A DNA stretch of 64,000 nucleotides. Origin: Moniliella sp. 'wahieum' (taxonomy: Eukaryota; Basidiomycota; Moniliellomycetes; Moniliellales; Moniliellaceae). Location of the stretch: the NCBI GenBank assembly GCA_003971905.1, contig RSEE01000007.1:620001-684000 (forward strand). The letters run 5' to 3'. The position numbers and the translations under genes were made by a program. This document shows, piece by piece, positions 16,104 to 28,710 of this stretch. Positions within the stretch are counted from its first letter, which is position 1. Each line of letters starts with the position of its first letter. The notes beneath the pieces are model-generated. The model made no database searches. It worked only from the letters and a program-made list of their open reading frames with translations, and was not told the DNA's origin.

Positions 16104-17319
16104 TGATGGATGCCCGAGAATTATCAATGCCAGCAGAGACCGGTCACCTTTTGCTTTCTGCTCCTGTGTTTTTTTTTTCGCTGGCACATCCACAACAACT
16201 TATCAAGGCAACCTCCCTTTTTGTTTCGATACTCTCATTGTGCTATAACTCTCTCCCTCTCCACACTGTGAAATGTGTGTATTATCCCTCAAATCCCCAC
16301 CTGATGACACTTCCTTTTTGCCATCCGTTTTTGTGATTATAAAATAGGCTCTACCCGCCTTATTCGTCTTTTATATCCCCTTGTCAGGCACTGTGTTTCT
16401 TCTTCAATCGTCTTGCGTGCTACCCTTTTCCAAAACAACACCCCCCCGCTATGCTGTTACCCTCCCCGCGCCCATACCTATATACTACTTTCCCAGCGCC
16501 ATACTCCGAGGCCTTTTTTCTTTTTTGAATCATTTTGGGCTTAACATGCCCACGTCAATAGACTAAGCAGGCATGGACAATTCTTCAAGAAACTGCCAAG
16601 GCAGGGTATATCTACTCGAGTAGAAGAGAGAGAGATATAGTGCAACAGCGAAAGAGATGAGATCGACAGGAAAGACCCCTCCGTGAAATTTGAAAGCTCA
16701 TCTCCATCAGTCTCTTTCGATAATAGTATGCAGTTGAAAGTGCGGGCTGTGGGCGTGGGCTTCGCATCAAATTGTTCGTGAAGTCCATGCTATACTAGCG
16801 ATAATCGATCATCTCGATAGTCGATCGTCGAGGTTCGACTGGCGATGATATCGATGTCAGGATGACAGGTATGTGACCGAAATGCAAGCGTCTGGGCAGT
16901 GTGCTCCGAGCCCAGCGCCGCCTGTTGGCCCCAGGAGACAGTCGCCTACTGCGCCTCACACTCGACGGCTGCCTGTAGCATGTATTTACGCCCCCGTTCA
17001 GCAGAGTGTGCACGGGGGCAGTGTGCGGGCAAGCATTTGTGAATGCAATGCAAATGTATATCGGACAGGCTGTTGCATGCTATGGCCATTCATTTTCATC
17101 CCACCATGGGGCTGACAGTGCCCCTCAGCCACATTCGTGCGGGGCAATGCACACCAATCCTACACTAATCTTTGGCGAGTAACTAGTCTGTGGGGCCTGC
17201 GTCAGATCTCAGGCATACAAGACACTTATACAGTTCCTGTGGGCCAAATGAATGCCACCCATCCCCACCACCCCCATTCCCATCCCCATCCCTACCACCC
17301 CCATTCCCAACATCCCAAT
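16104..17319. other. Intergenic region upstream of STT4
   Basis: This has a T-rich 3' flank of the oxidase (16140-16540), a 14-bp perfect palindrome at 16611-16624, and a cluster of ATCGAT/GTCGAT-like words at 16799-16862. A C-rich minisatellite with CCCCAT/CCCCATTCCC-type units sits at 17258-17317, immediately before the STT4 start. I see no gene. Confidence 0.5.
17258..17317. repeat. C-rich minisatellite at the STT4 5' end
   Basis: Imperfect tandem CCCCAT-type units, some separated by CACC/TACC. They sit just upstream of the likely STT4 ATG (17320). If translated they would give His/Pro repeats, which I consider leader and not protein. Confidence 0.7.
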
Positions 17320-20300
17320 ATGGACAGCCTCGACTCCACACCAATTCATCCTCGGTGAGCTTGCCCTCACCCTGGCGGCCCAGGCCGCAGCAGGCCAGCC
17401 TCCGCCCGATGGTCCACGTGCTGTCCTTGCTCCGTCGCAGCAGCCCTCTCCTACCAAGACTTTTTCCCTGGCTTCCGTTCGCTCCGAGATCGGCCTGGGT
17501 GATCTCGCCACGCTCGCAGCTGCCAGTGGAGAGGCCAGCCTGGCGGAGATCCAGCAAGTCTGCTCGACCAGCGCAAGCTCTTGACACCCTCCTTGACATT
17601 GAGATTGAAGAGTCAATGGCGTGGCATGGCTGGGCCCCGGCTGACCAGTTGGCATACTCGCTTGTCACCACCCTCCTCCGCGTCGCACGCCACGTCGAAT
17701 CGGAACGGGTGGCGTCAGTGAAGGCAGTGACTGGGTTTGCGCGCGAGCTGGTGGCCCGCTTGGTTGCCCCGGCAGGGGATGCCCACATCATGGCTACTCG
17801 CCTTGTCCCTTACTTTCACGGCCTGTATCGCGCCATCTCCAGCCTCGCATTCAATTGGGCCGATCACGAGTTTTAGCCATGAGCAAGGCGATGGAGCCGA
17901 TTGGCGCGTCGCCTCAAGTCCTGCGTCGTCGCTGAACGATGCACTGATCGTCTTGCCTGAGCAAGAAGCTGCGATGGAGCAGGCCACCTCACCACCCGCC
18001 GGCAAGCCAAGGCAACAGCCAACCCAGACAGCACATCCTTTGATACCCTCTTGACCGACTCGGATCAAGAGTCGTTGACGCACAGCGAGGAAGGGAGCTG
18101 CAAGACCACGCAGACGACGAAGCCTTCGAGTTTCGCACCTCCTTGCTGGCGTTTATGTGCGCTCCCACCGCCCGTTTTCAGGCCAGTTTGTGCTATGTGC
18201 AGGATTGAGATGCTGACCAGCATTCTCTCTCAAGTTTTGGCTCGCTTTGCCTCTGTCGCCGGTGGGGCGGCATTAAGCCTGACATCAAACCCCTTCACAC
18301 CCACCAGCTCCACACAGAGCTCGAGCACAACGCGACGGCCACAGCGAGCCTGGAGCAGCTGTTATCGTACCCTGTCGCTGCTATCCCGAATGAGGAGCTG
18401 GCCAAAGGCCTCAACGCTACCCTGGCTCTCGCTTCGCATGCATACCACGACACGTACCGTTTTGTCCTGAGTGAGCAATCCAGGGGCAAAACGAGATCTC
18501 CGTGGAGCTGTACTCGCTTGAGATTCTGTCTGAGGCGCTCAAGCTGTCCGCACTCTGCACCGTAGGCCAAGTGCGCTCTGCACCGCTCAGTACGCGGATG
18601 TGGATGGGGATGTCTTTATGCGTGTGCGGTCGCTTCTGTCCTGTCCGAGCAAGCACATCTCTACCAGCCTGTCTCCAATGCTCTGCACTGCAATCAACAG
18701 GGATGCTGGTGATGAACTTTTCCAACCTGGTGATGTCAATGACCAGCCAACTGCGTCGGTTCGTTACTACCCCTCTTGCCATGTTCGAGCCCGAGCCTGG
18801 GCAAGAGGATGAGACGTCCCCACTTCTCATCACGGCCGCCAAAGCGCTAGGGCATGTGTGACCGCCCATGGCAAGGAGGACCTAGTCGTCTCAACAGTAT
18901 ACACTTTGCTCAACTACCTGGGTCGTGACGCGGGGATGGCAACCGCAAACGGAAGTGGCTCGCTTCGCTCTGGCTATTCGCGTACAACAAGCCGAGAAGA
19001 TCGCTTTTCGGGCCGCACCGAAGAGCAAAAGGCATCCATTGTTGCCAACACGGTCGCCGTGGTCAGCCGCCTGGCGCTGGAGGTGGGGAAGATGGACGTG
19101 ATTAGTTGACACTGAGTATGCTCCTCCAGCGCCTCCGTGCTGCTGATGGCTTCTCCGAGGGACTCATTATGGTCAACATCGTCCCCCTTGCCATCGCCGG
19201 GACGCCCACTCGTTTGGGGAAGTGGTTCGCGCATTTGCGCAGGTTCTCCGCAGTTCCATGGCCGGCGGGATTCAGCGGCGCGGCACTGAGCTTGCGCATG
19301 TAGCCGTTTAGCTGGCTCAGGGCCTGCAGAGACGCAACGATACCACCCGCTCTACCGCCACGCCCAACGACGGGGGTGGAGAGGACTTGGATGGCCCGCC
19401 CAAGGAGCAGGACCACTGCTGGCTGCAAGGAACATTATCTCACTGAGTGCTTCAGCTTTTTGCGAGAAGGGCAAGCAGCTCAGGCTGCCAGCAACCATCG
19501 CGCCACATCAGAGGAGCAGCGCGAGCTTCGTCTCGAGGTGGCTCGGCTTTGCCCACCATAGCAGAACTGCTGCGCACCGCGACCTCAATCCGCAGGTGGC
19601 ACTAACAATGAGTTATTTCCCTGTTCCGCAACATGTGGTTCCTGTTGGTCTCTTTACCTGGCCAACCCCACAGTCGCACGGCGCGCAGCAGCTGTAGCGG
19701 CCGAAAAGGGATCAGAGTTGCTCCTCCCTACTGATGCCGGTCGACCCGGACGGGTGCATGCCATTGCCCTGGCGCTTGTGGCCGCTCAAGACGCCCACCC
19801 TTGTCCCGAGACGGCCCACAACTCCGAGACGGAGATTGCAATTCAATTCGGTGCTCAAGCGCAATCTGAGCACTACGACTCTGGATGCGCAACGCCGCTT
19901 GCTCGCCCAACGATCCCATCGCAGAGCGCGGCACCATTCGGTCTTTCAAACTCCCCAGGTCATTCTCCTTGACCATCTACAACATTGAGATCATCCGCAG
20001 TAGCTTGGACGGACGCCGTCGATGCTGTTTGTGGTACTTGTCAACGAGGGCCTCAAACACCTGTCTGTGTGGCTCCATGGACACGATTGCCGACAAGGGA
20101 CACAAGAGTGGCAAATCTGCAACCGCAGATGGCGGACCATAACATTGATCCACGTACCACGGACGAGATACAAAATTTGTTCCTTGGCACGGTCCATCGT
20201 GTTGCCAGGTCCGTCACATGTCGGCCAACGTGTTGGACAAGTTATTTGGCACTTACCCCACCTTGTTGTGCGACGCGCGACTTGTGACGTTGGTACTGGA

Positions 20301-23300
20301 GGTATTGACCCTGTTGCGCCGTGGGTGCGAGGCACAGTACACGGATGAGTATGCGCCTACCTACCGCTTTGTCTCAATCCGCGCCAACGTTGCCTTTGAC
20401 CTGAGCGATGATTACCGCCGCCGGGAAGAGATCCTAGCCGACTTCCTCCACCGAACGCGGGGCTACCTGCAAGCTGTGTTCGGCTTGCCCCCCTTGAGCT
20501 CAAGAGCATTTTAGAGTCGTACCTTTCCGACCACAGGTACCCCTCTGGCGCATACACCGAGTTGGGCAAGAGCGTCGCCGCTGAGCTAGCTCGCTCGGCC
20601 AGCATAAATAACCGGCGAGAAACCATCCTTCCGTCTTTGGGAGGTTGGACCGCCGATTCAACCAGTGGGCTCTTTGCCGACATTATCGCCAAGTCCAACT
20701 ATATGGGCGAGATGACGGGAATCCATTTGGCGCTCACGCGCGACCTGGCTGAACTCAAGGAAACCCCCACCACCGAATTCTCCAATGCGACAATTACCCA
20801 TGTTAAGGCCCAGCTGGCCGTGTGGCCCACGGAAGTGGTTCTCCCTCCCCTCTGTCCGACGTGCGCCGCCTGCTGTACCGTACCGTGCTCTAACAGTCTC
20901 CTTGCCCTATGTACGTTCGTGGTTCTTACATGCGTTTTGGCGAATACTGACCGAAGCCTATACCCTTTTGCTCCCATGCCGCGCCTCTCGATATAGATTG
21001 ACTTTGACCTTCTTCACTATGTGGTTGCCATCCCGGTTCGGATCTTTGACCCTCAAATCCTCTTGACGGCAAGCCATGCTTGGTCCTGGATCATCTCTGC
21101 CCGTCCTGCCACCGAGAGCAAGATCATTACCGAACTCGCTGGCTTGGGGTCGGACCATCGAGCATCGTCAAGGCCTCTTTTCGTCCACGCTCACCTCCAA
21201 GCATCCCTTTATAGAAAAAACCGAGATGAGCGCGTTTGACCGAGCCCGCATCACGGCCGAACAAACGTCGGCGGGCCAATTGTTTGAACCGCATCTTATC
21301 CTCCTTCGTTGCTTACCAGTCGGTACACAAGCGTTCCAGGCGCGAGACCCAGCTCTGGCACGCACCATTGTGCGCTTGTTGGATCAGACGGCGCAGGCGA
21401 CGGAGCGGATGAGCACCCATCCGTTGGCGCGTGAACTGCGGTTCGGCTTGGTGGCGTTCGGCTTGCGTGTGCTGCAAAGCAGCAAGTTGGATTTGTTTCA
21501 AGAGCATCAACTGCGTCTGGGGGTGTATCGGATGGCTTGGGCTTGGTTTGCTGTGCCGGCCCAATGGAGCTTTGGCAGCAATCGGGTGCAAGTCAAGGCG
21601 GAGATGGAGTGTGTTGCAAGAAAGTGTTAAGCTTGATGGGCCGGGATCGTCCTGCGACGGCGGAATCGCTCACTTCCTTCCCGCCCGACCCTGGGTACAT
21701 TCGCTTGGGGGGACACGGCACGGTGGCGCAATCCATCCAGACGGTTGGCGAGCAACGACAGGGATTGGTGCTGTTGCTAGAGAACGAGTTGTACCGGTAC
21801 TCGGTCTGGGCCAACCGATGCACACGGCCGAACGAGGGGCGGACTTGTGGGAGCAGCGACGAGCAAGATGACCGACGGTGCCTGGGTCGCGACGGTCCGG
21901 GTGGCATGGAACGCGTGTCCGCGGTGGTGTGCAGATGGCGCATCGGATCCAGACGACGCCTCTGGTTGCGCAAGAGGCCGGGCGCTTGGTGCGCGCTGAG
22001 CCGTGGCGGGTGGTGGACGTTCCAGAGGCGCTAGCGCTGTTGACGGATAATTACTTGAGTAGTGCCCTGAACGAGGGGACGGACCTGCATTGGTTGTTGT
22101 ACTGGGCCCGTCACGCCTGTGGAGGCGATTGAATTGTTCCAAAGCAAGTATGGCGCCAACCCGTTCTCTTCAGTACGCCATGAACACCCTCAAACACCAC
22201 CCGGTCGACTTGACGTTCTTTTATGTGCCGCAGATTGTGCAAGCGCTCCGATCGGACCGTACGGTACGTGGAGCATTTTATCTTGGAGCAGTCCAAGATC
22301 TCCCAGCTGTTCTGTCACCAGATCATTTGGAACATGCGTGCCAACAGTTACAAAGACGACGAAGCGTCGTTGGTAGAAGATTCGTTGAAGCCAACGTTGG
22401 ACCGGATGGTAACCTCGATCGTAGCCCACTTGTCGGGCGAGGCCAAGCGTTTACGAACGCGAGTTTGCCTTCTTCAACGAAGTGACCTCCATCTCAGGCA
22501 AACTCAAGCCCTTACATCAAAAAGTCCAAAGCCGAAAAGAAGGCCAAGATTGACGAGGAGATGGCCAAGATCAAAGTCGATCGTGGCGTCTATCTTCCCT
22601 CGAATCCAGATGGCGTGGTGGTCGATTTGGCGCGCAAGTCCGGTCGGCCGCTTCAGTCGCACGCCAAGGCTCCCTTTATGGCCACCTTCCAAGTGCGCCG
22701 CGCTGTTCCTCAGCCTGGAGCGGCGTTGGATGCGCAAGGCCAGGTGCCTATGATGGAGGTGGATGTGTGGCAGTCAGCCATCTTTAAGGTAGGTGACGAT
22801 TGTCGGCAAGATGTGTTGGCGTTGCAGATGATTGCCATGTTTAAAAACATCTTTACCACCGCCGGGCTCGACTTGTACCTCAACCCCTACCGTGTCACTG
22901 CCACCGGCCCTGGCACGGGGGTGATTGATGTGGTACCCAATTCGACTTCGCGGGACGAAATGGGTCGGGCACAGGTCAACGATCTGTATGCTTGGTTCCT
23001 CTCGAAGTTTGGCAACCCAGACAGCATTGCGTTCCAAAAGGCGCGTATCAACTTTGTCCAGTCCATGGCTGGGTACAGCCTGGTTTCATATATTGCCCAA
23101 GTGCGTGATCGGCACAATGGCAACATCATGATTGATGGCGAAGGCCACCTGGTTCACATTGACTTTGGCTTCCTCTTTGATATTGGGTACGTTCATTCTT
23201 TTGCATTTCATTGGAGACTGTTGTTGAATTGCTTGCGTATCCGACGAGAGCGAGACAAACGTCGGAGGACTGACGGTGGAATGCGTATGTGTGTGGGCAG

Positions 23301-23660
23301 GCCGGGGGGGATGCGGTTTGAACCAGACAGCTTCAAGTTGACATCGGAGATGATTGATGTGATGGGTGGGGGGAAGAGTCAAGGTTCAAGCTGTACTGCG
23401 AGCTAGTCGTCAAGGGCTTCCTCGCCATTCGCGAGCACGCCGACGGAATGATTTCCCTGTGTCACCTGATGCCAACCGAGCTGCCTTCGTTCAAGGGCGA
23501 AGCAACCATCGCTCGACTGCGCGATCGGTTCAAGTTGGACCTGAGCCAACGGGACGCGGCCAAGTACGCCGAGAGCTTGATCCACAATGCGTACAAAAAA
23601 CAACCGTTCGCCTACGATGGCTTGCAATATGTCCAAAATGGCATTCCGAGCCGGGCCTGA
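17320..23660 (+). CDS. STT4: Phosphatidylinositol 4-kinase Stt4 (PI4K alpha)
   Basis: Makes PI4P at the plasma membrane. The gene is about 6.3 kb, fitting the ~1900-2100 residues usual for Stt4. The N-terminal helical-repeat region is poorly conserved, but the helical (PIK) domain can be read (PVRIFDPQILLTASHAWSWI near 21030 and WGRTIEHRQGLFSSTL near 21145). The kinase domain has SHAKAPFMATF, VDVWQSAIFKVGDDCRQDVL, the YLNPYRV segment, catalytic loop DRHNGNIMID near 23108 and HIDFGFLFDIG near 23157. A 114-bp intron (23187-23300, GTACGT...CAG) splits FDIG|PGGMRFEPDSFKL. The protein ends AYDGLQYVQNGIPSRA with stop at 23658-23660. The proposed start (MDSLDST...) is supported by a following Stt4-like helix; frames change just after it. 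At least ten frame breaks run through the gene, all consistent with single-base errors. Confidence 0.92.
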
Positions 23661-24865
23661 GCCTCTTTTGGGGGTCATTGGCACAACTCTAGCCCTTTCC
23701 CAGTGCAGGCCACCACCCTTTGGTTTCGAACCATGTCCAGTTCTTCTCCTCCCTCAGACCCAATCCTGCCCCTGTCAAGATCCCCCACGCATACACCTTT
23801 TTTCGCTATGCACTTTTCTTCCACCAAGTCTTTTCTCAGTCTTTCTGTGTATCCTCACCCTCACTTCCCCCGGGGTGAGAGGGGATAGAACATCGGCAGT
23901 CATCCCACGCAGCGCCATTACATGATTTTCTCCCCCTCGCTTCTCGTCACAGGTCGCACGTCAATTAGACTGCCGCATGTAGGAAAGCAGATGCTATCAA
24001 TGGCCTCCTGCATGATGCATGTTTGAGTGGGATGGAGTATTAGAGCTGAACTTGGCAGACGGTGGCCCAAAGAATCAATGGAAGAGGAAATGAAGGATGA
24101 TGTCGATAATGACCCTGGCCTTTATAGCGCGCCACGAGCGTCCAAAAAGTCCCTCCACTACTGATCTTCTTCTCAGTCTGGGGCCAATCCAGCTCTGGTC
24201 ACTTCTTTCTCTACCACGGCGGAACTCCACGTAGCTTAATTACCGCGGGGTAACCGAACGAACCGCGGAAGCGTTGTTGACCCTCGCACACCTTGGTCAA
24301 TTGGCCGACTATTAGCGAGTTACGCCACAATCTACGGAATACTTCCTCTTGCGGACCAGGATTGCCTCCTCCTCTTATCCACCTCAGACGACCATAGCAT
24401 ACCAATTCAATTCGAACCATCAGCCTAGCCTAGGTCCTCCACCGCTCTGCGCCGAACGGACGGCGCACGGGGTAGTGGCAGAGGTGCAAGCGAGTGACAG
24501 AGTAGGACAAAGTTGTACAAAACGGGGGGGAGGTGCATGGGAGAGGAACAAGAAGCAAGGGGGAGGGGGGCGGAGTACGAGAGAGAGGGAGAGAGAACTG
24601 AGAGAGAGAAGTGTACAAGGTTCAGGTGGGCAGGCTGGGCAGCAGGAGAAGAGCAAGTGTGCGCTCTCGGTGTTGGCCCACCAGGAAAGAAAGGGACGAC
24701 AAGAGCAAAATAGATCGTGCGACAGAGAGCGAGCCTCCTTAAAGGGGGTTGCGAGAGTGGTGGTGGTGGGGGGGAGCGGGATCGCATAGATATTAGATTT
24801 TTGATCCAAGCGGCCGGGCATGGACCAACTTGGTGCTCCGCCGCGATGGGGTCGAAGCACCCGAT
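23661..24865. other. Intergenic region between convergent STT4 and exo-glucanase
   Basis: This is 3' flank for both genes. There is a pyrimidine-rich stretch at 23720-23880 and a purine-rich GA tract at 24540-24625. No conserved ORF or RNA gene was seen. Confidence 0.5.
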
Positions 24866-26817
24866 TCAATCGAAATCGAGGGGCTCTGCTACCCGTCGAG
24901 GCGTAATGGGCGTCGCGCATCGGACCACATGCGTTGGGCATGGTAGCAAGGTACGCCTTGGCACCCAAGGACGTGTTGAGTGGCGCAATGCCCATTGGGC
25001 AATCCATTCAACGAGTACTTGCATCTGGTTCAAGTCGCCACCCGCCTGGCGTCCTTGCCATTGCGGCACGGTCGAATTTTCCGTGCGCCAACTCCAAAGA
25101 ACCAGCCGGCTTGCCATCCGTAGGTAGCAGCTTGGTTGATAAAGTACGCTTTGCTCCACGTCATGTCGGTCAGCCGCTGGCCAAGGACCATTCCGTCTTG
25201 GCTGTGGGCACGGGGAAGCTAAGGTACGGGTCAATGTTGTTGCCACGCGGTTGTTGATCAAGGTCTGGTTGGTTTGGGCTGGAAGTTGCCCGGGTAGGGA
25301 TTGTCGTTGAGCACGAGCAACGACGCATTCTTGCCCGTGGCAAACGGCGCCCAAAATTGAGTCGGGTTGCTGACAAAGGCATGGTGGAAGTACATGGGCA
25401 GCTCGACCGCGGCAGCAGGGGTACACTTGCTCGTAAAATTGTTGTGTGATTTGCACCCGTTAGGCGTACCAAACTTGACCCCAATCGGTTCGTTGACCGG
25501 CGACACACCCGTCACGACCGACTTGTACTGGTTGGTGTGATCCACGAGATGAGGTTCTTGACGGTGGTCAGGCCACGCGCTTGGTTGGTCGAGTTGAACC
25601 AGTCGGGGGGACCGACATGTCCACTGCTCTGATCGCCCGACTGTAGAAGCGCGAGAGACGGACACGGGGCGCAGTCAGTACATCATGTGCCCTGGGAAAG
25701 GAGCGGTCCCGATCCAATCTACACCTGGAGGGAGAGAAGGCGGAGACAAAGGGCAAAGAAGAGAGGGGGGGGAGGGTACGTACCTGAGAGCCGGGCATCG
25801 CGTGCAGGTCAATCAAGGCGCGCATGCCGCGCTTGTAGAGCCAGCCAAGAATGTTGTTGAGGTGGATGAGCTGGGTCGAGTTGACGTACGGCTCATCGCC
25901 TTCGGTCGGGATCAAGGTCCAAAATCCAATGGGGATACGGAGGTGGTTGACGCCATGGGCCTGCATCAGGTCCAAGTCGCTCTCGACCAGCCAAGTGGAC
26001 CAATGCTGATCCAGCACCTCCTTGGCCTTGTCGGGGCCCAGCGCCTGGACAAATGTCCACTCGTCATGGGCGTTGGGCGCATAGGACACAAACCAATCCT
26101 CATTCATCCACCGTTCCAGGACAAAGTACCCACCCAACGACACGCCAACAATCTTGTTCTTGGGGTCGCTCGCATCCCAAAACGGAAGCGGCTCTACCGC
26201 CACTGGAAGATCGGGGGCGGCCTGGGGCTCCAGTTGCCAAAGCGAGCCTTGACGGCGGCCTGGTTGGGCAGGATCTCCCCCAGTGTAATGCCCAGGACCA
26301 TGGCGATGCAAAACAGAAAGAGGAGGACGAGGGAAGTGAGGCTTTTGGGATGACTTTTGAGATAGCCAATCGGGTCATTGTCAAACGTAACGGGGCCGGC
26401 GGCTCCAGACGGATCCTTTTCATTATAGTAGCCATAATCGTAGCCGCGGTCTACAAAGACGCCGTTGCCGTCTGAACAGCAACCTCGGGTTCGGGGGCGG
26501 GATGGTGCGCGGGCTGAAGTTCGGGCTCGGGGTCAAGAGCGACATCGTTGAGGGGAACAGTGTAGGAGGTGCTGGCGTACATCTGCTGCGGCCCGTAGAG
26601 GGAGGCGGCCGAGTAGGGGCCCTGGTCAAACTGGAGCGAAGAGGGTTAGCTATACTAGGCGGCAGGGCAGGCAACAGGGGATGGGCAGGCGGGGGACGCA
26701 CATCGTGGTAGGCAGTGGGAGGCGTGTCGGCAGCATACTGGCCGGGCAGGATCTGAGGCGGAGGGGGTAGCTGTCGGGGAGGGCAGCGCCAGCGTGCCAG
26801 ACGGGTTGCTGCTGCAT
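24866..26817 (-). CDS. Membrane-anchored GH5 exo-beta-1,3-glucanase
   Basis: Family GH5 (subfamily 9-like) glucan 1,3-beta-glucosidase trimming wall beta-1,3-glucan. It is a type II membrane protein. A cytosolic Tyr/Pro/Gln-rich N-terminus (starts MQQQPVWHAG at 26817) leads to a single membrane helix (SLTSLVLLFLFCIAMVLGIT near 26330) and an external catalytic domain. Domain motifs are KIVGVSLGGYFVLERWM, GVNHLRIPIGFW near 25960, ALIDLHAMPGSQ, GVSPVNEP (acid/base Glu, near 25500), LLVLNDNPY, TEWSLAS (nucleophile Glu, near 25190) and a LWSWRTEN segment corresponding to the WTWKTE motif. Introns are 26631-26701 (GTGCGT donor) and 25641-25783 (GTACGT donor). Frame breaks occur near 26770, 26463, 26220, 25555, 25190 and 25100. 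The 3' end is uncertain because the last frame is not resolved; 24866 is the limit of the longest open frame. Confidence 0.85.
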
Positions 26818-28710
26818 GGCGAGGGGAGGGGGAGGGGGGGCGAGGAGGAGGAGGGAGAGGTGGTGGGAAGAGGAGGGGATGGGGCAGAAAAAGTATCTTG
26901 CCTGTCGAGTGGTAGCAGCTGTCGCTCGCTCGGCTGGGCCGGGCGGGACTGGGTGAGTGCGTGTGCACACGCCTGGTCCTGCTCTGCAATATACGCCCGA
27001 GGGAGCCAAACGACGCACCAACGCCATGGCCCGCACGGGGGCAGTGGGCCTGGCGGCGATTCCCCTGCCGCAGAGAGGCGGTGGGTGGGCAGGGTGCAGA
27101 GTGGCGCGGTGCGGTGCGGTGGGACGGGGCGGCAGCGGCAGCGAGTGCCGTGCCGTGCGCCCGGCTGCACCTTCCACCTGCGGCAGGCGGGGTGCAGCAG
27201 GGTGCAGTGCCTGTTTGTGCCGCCGGCTCTGCTGCCTGCCGCACGCGAGCGCACGCCTGGCACGCCGGCCGCTGCAGGGGGCGAGCTAGTGCGGGCACCC
27301 CGTGCATGCTCGGGCATCGATCATGCATCCGATCATGCCGCTGGCTGCTGGCCCTCGTGTGGGATGGGTGCTTTCCCGATCCCTTTCAGATCTCAGTCGC
27401 TCAGCAGTCACTCTAGTCACTCCTAGTAGTCAGTACTCAGTACTCCCCGTAACCCAGTATCCAGCCGTGTCGAATGGGCATCGGTCACCGACATCTGCCC
27501 TCTGCCACCCCGTCTACGCGAGAGTGGCAGTGGTCCCATGTCACACGCGAGCGCATCGCAATGGCGCCCGCTGTGGCCGCTTGCCTCCCCAGGCGATCCC
27601 CCATTCGCAATCGGGGCTGAGGCACTGGGGCTCAGTCTGGCGCAGCGCTCAGCCGCTCAGCCGCTCACGTCCCGCTCCTCCTCCCCGAACGAGGGGGCCA
27701 GGAGCAGGGCCACAGTGTGATCCGCTGCTGCGCCATTGCAAACACATGTGGATGGCGGGGGGAATCCCCTCGTCGTCCTTCCCTCGGCCCGCCACCCCCC
27801 CCACACGGCTCATGTGGGTTTGAAAGCGCACCTGCGCCCTGGGGCCGGGCAGGCCTGGCTAAACGCTGAGCCAACGCTGAGCCTCAGCACTGACGTAGTA
27901 AGCACTACTGGTCTGCTGTGCTCCACCGACTCGTACGGACTCCGAGCGACCCCCTTCAAATTCTGACGCACACGCTTGCTATATTATCCGTCCCGGCGCT
28001 GTTGTGCCGACGGGGTCTGAGGCCCTGAGATCCTGAGATCTGAAATCAACGGGCCCTGGGCACTGTACACACCGAGTCCATCTGAGTACCTGAGTACACA
28101 CGCTACAACCGCCGCTCCCCTCTCCAACCGCGCTCTCTCTTGTGCTGCTCTCAGCTCGCTGTGGCTGGCTGAACGGGGGTATTACGCGTTACGCTGGAGA
28201 GGGCACTCACCATCACACACCCTTTTCATATCCATGCACCATGCATCACCCAAACGTCACGCATCTAAGTTTTTCCCTATCGTCTATCGTCCCTGTCACA
28301 TCCACATCACGCACATCACAGGTCCCAGCACCAAACTTTTTACACAGCCAAGCACCATCAGCGCACCAGTATACCCAGTGCATCAGCACCATCCCATCGG
28401 AGCAGGAAGGCGCATGAGCACGAGATCGGAGCAAGCGAAGCATGGCGATGGGCGATGACGTTGAACGTTGACGTTGACATGCATTGAAATTCAACCAGCC
28501 CCAGATCCCACAGGCGCCCCGGCTCCAGCATCCCATCGAGTCTGAGATCTGCCATTTCATCTGAAATCCGGCCAGAGTGTGAGATGCGGGTCGTGTAGAT
28601 CGAAGTCAATCCTAAAGCAATCAAGCTCAAGCTTCAAGCTTCAAGCGCCCAGTCGTTGATCTTTCCCGTCACCGACATCGGCCATGCCTCCTTGGCCCAC
28701 GTGTCCGCGT
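26818..28710. other. Intergenic region between exo-glucanase start and NMT1 end
   Basis: This is a G/C-rich, low-complexity stretch near 26820-27280 with long open frames on both strands that show no family resemblance. Weak heptamer-like words appear at 27389-27446 (including two CAGTACT units) and 28020-28095, and a CAAGCTT pair at 28626-28647. I see no gene. Confidence 0.5.
28621..28647. repeat. Heptamer array, core AAGCTT
   Basis: CAAGCTC followed by two CAAGCTT units and a partial CAAGCG. It lies in the 3' flank of NMT1. Confidence 0.85.

Noticed and set aside
26423..27426. Long overlapping open frames on both strands near the exo-glucanase start
   Set aside because: GC-rich low-complexity DNA gives long frames by chance. 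Only the short first exon (26702-26817) has matching splice phase and protein continuity.
27644..27669. CGCTCAGC repeats as another heptamer array
   Set aside because: The period is 8 bp and the core AGCCGCT is not a palindrome, so it does not meet the rule.
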